DNA of 5,579 bases. It comes from Methylococcaceae bacterium. Lineage in GTDB: Bacteria > Pseudomonadota > Gammaproteobacteria > Methylococcales > Methylomonadaceae. Made by a program: the position numbers and the translations under genes. Positions within the stretch are counted from its first letter, which is position 1. The number at the start of each line of letters is the position of its first letter. Shown in pieces: positions 5,535 through 5,579 of this stretch. The stretch spans positions 1-5,579 of the forward strand of contig JABFST010000425.1 in assembly GCA_013140465.1 (NCBI GenBank), in the 5' to 3' direction. Under the pieces are notes generated by a model, which saw nothing but the letters and a program-made list of their open reading frames with translations, had not been told where the DNA came from and ran no database searches.

Positions 5535-5579
5535 ATGAATACTTATCTGCTAATGGCTGGCTTGTGCGCGGTCTTATGT
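5535..5579 (+). CDS. Start of an unidentified gene, N-terminal 15 residues only
   Basis: An ATG at 5535 follows GGAGA (5523-5527) by seven bases, a convincing ribosome binding site. The visible peptide MNTYLLMAGLCAVLC is hydrophobic, as expected for a signal peptide or a first membrane helix. A lipobox cannot be judged because the window ends. It starts 44 bases after the response regulator with no terminator between, so it may be co-transcribed with, or controlled by, the two-component system. The family cannot be named from 15 residues. Confidence 0.6.
   Translation, partial: MNTYLLMAGLCAVLC

Overview
The window looks like a chromosomal segment from a gammaproteobacterium. Base composition is moderate, the protein families are proteobacterial, and two intact genes with a good Shine-Dalgarno sequence place it 7-8 bases before ATG. 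A methanotroph-like relative (Methylococcales) is possible, but that is only an impression from gene style and not demonstrated. No tRNA, rRNA, CRISPR array or intact mobile element is visible.

Layout. At 1-875 (+) is the C-terminal part of a glycolate dehydrogenase iron-sulfur subunit (GlcF type), cut by the window edge. Positions 876-1230 form a 355-base spacer with two strong palindromes, one stable hairpin and at best one doubtful 54-codon ORF. On the minus strand, a small outer-membrane-type lipoprotein (2679-3086) is followed 41 bases downstream by a four-TM protein (1231-2637). That protein carries an N-terminal GRDP-like WHxHL domain, a TIGR04222-like region and a Gly/Cys tail; the two genes probably form one operon. 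Positions 3087-3297 are a divergent promoter region with three tandem direct-repeat boxes. On the plus strand, a LytS/BtsS-type sensor histidine kinase (3298-4710) and a LytTR response regulator (4714-5490) are separated by three bases and form a two-component system. A further gene starts at 5535 with a good ribosome binding site and runs off the window.

How the genes may work together. The kinase has the LytS-type multi-TM receptor domain, and its arginines at 103 and 130 line up with those reported for pyruvate binding in E. coli BtsS. It lacks the GAF domain usually found between receptor and kinase, and its phospho-acceptor region is divergent. Its partner regulator has arginine in place of the conserved receiver lysine and an enlarged loop after the phospho-acceptor aspartate. 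The repeat boxes between the divergent units have a period near 20 bases, which fits tandem binding of a LytTR regulator, so autoregulation plus control of the lipoprotein/membrane-protein pair is a reasonable hypothesis. The partial gene at 5535 is another candidate target or partner. No completely new system can be proven from this window; the most interesting item is this divergent LytS/LytTR pair with its repeat array and the adjacent uncharacterised envelope operon.
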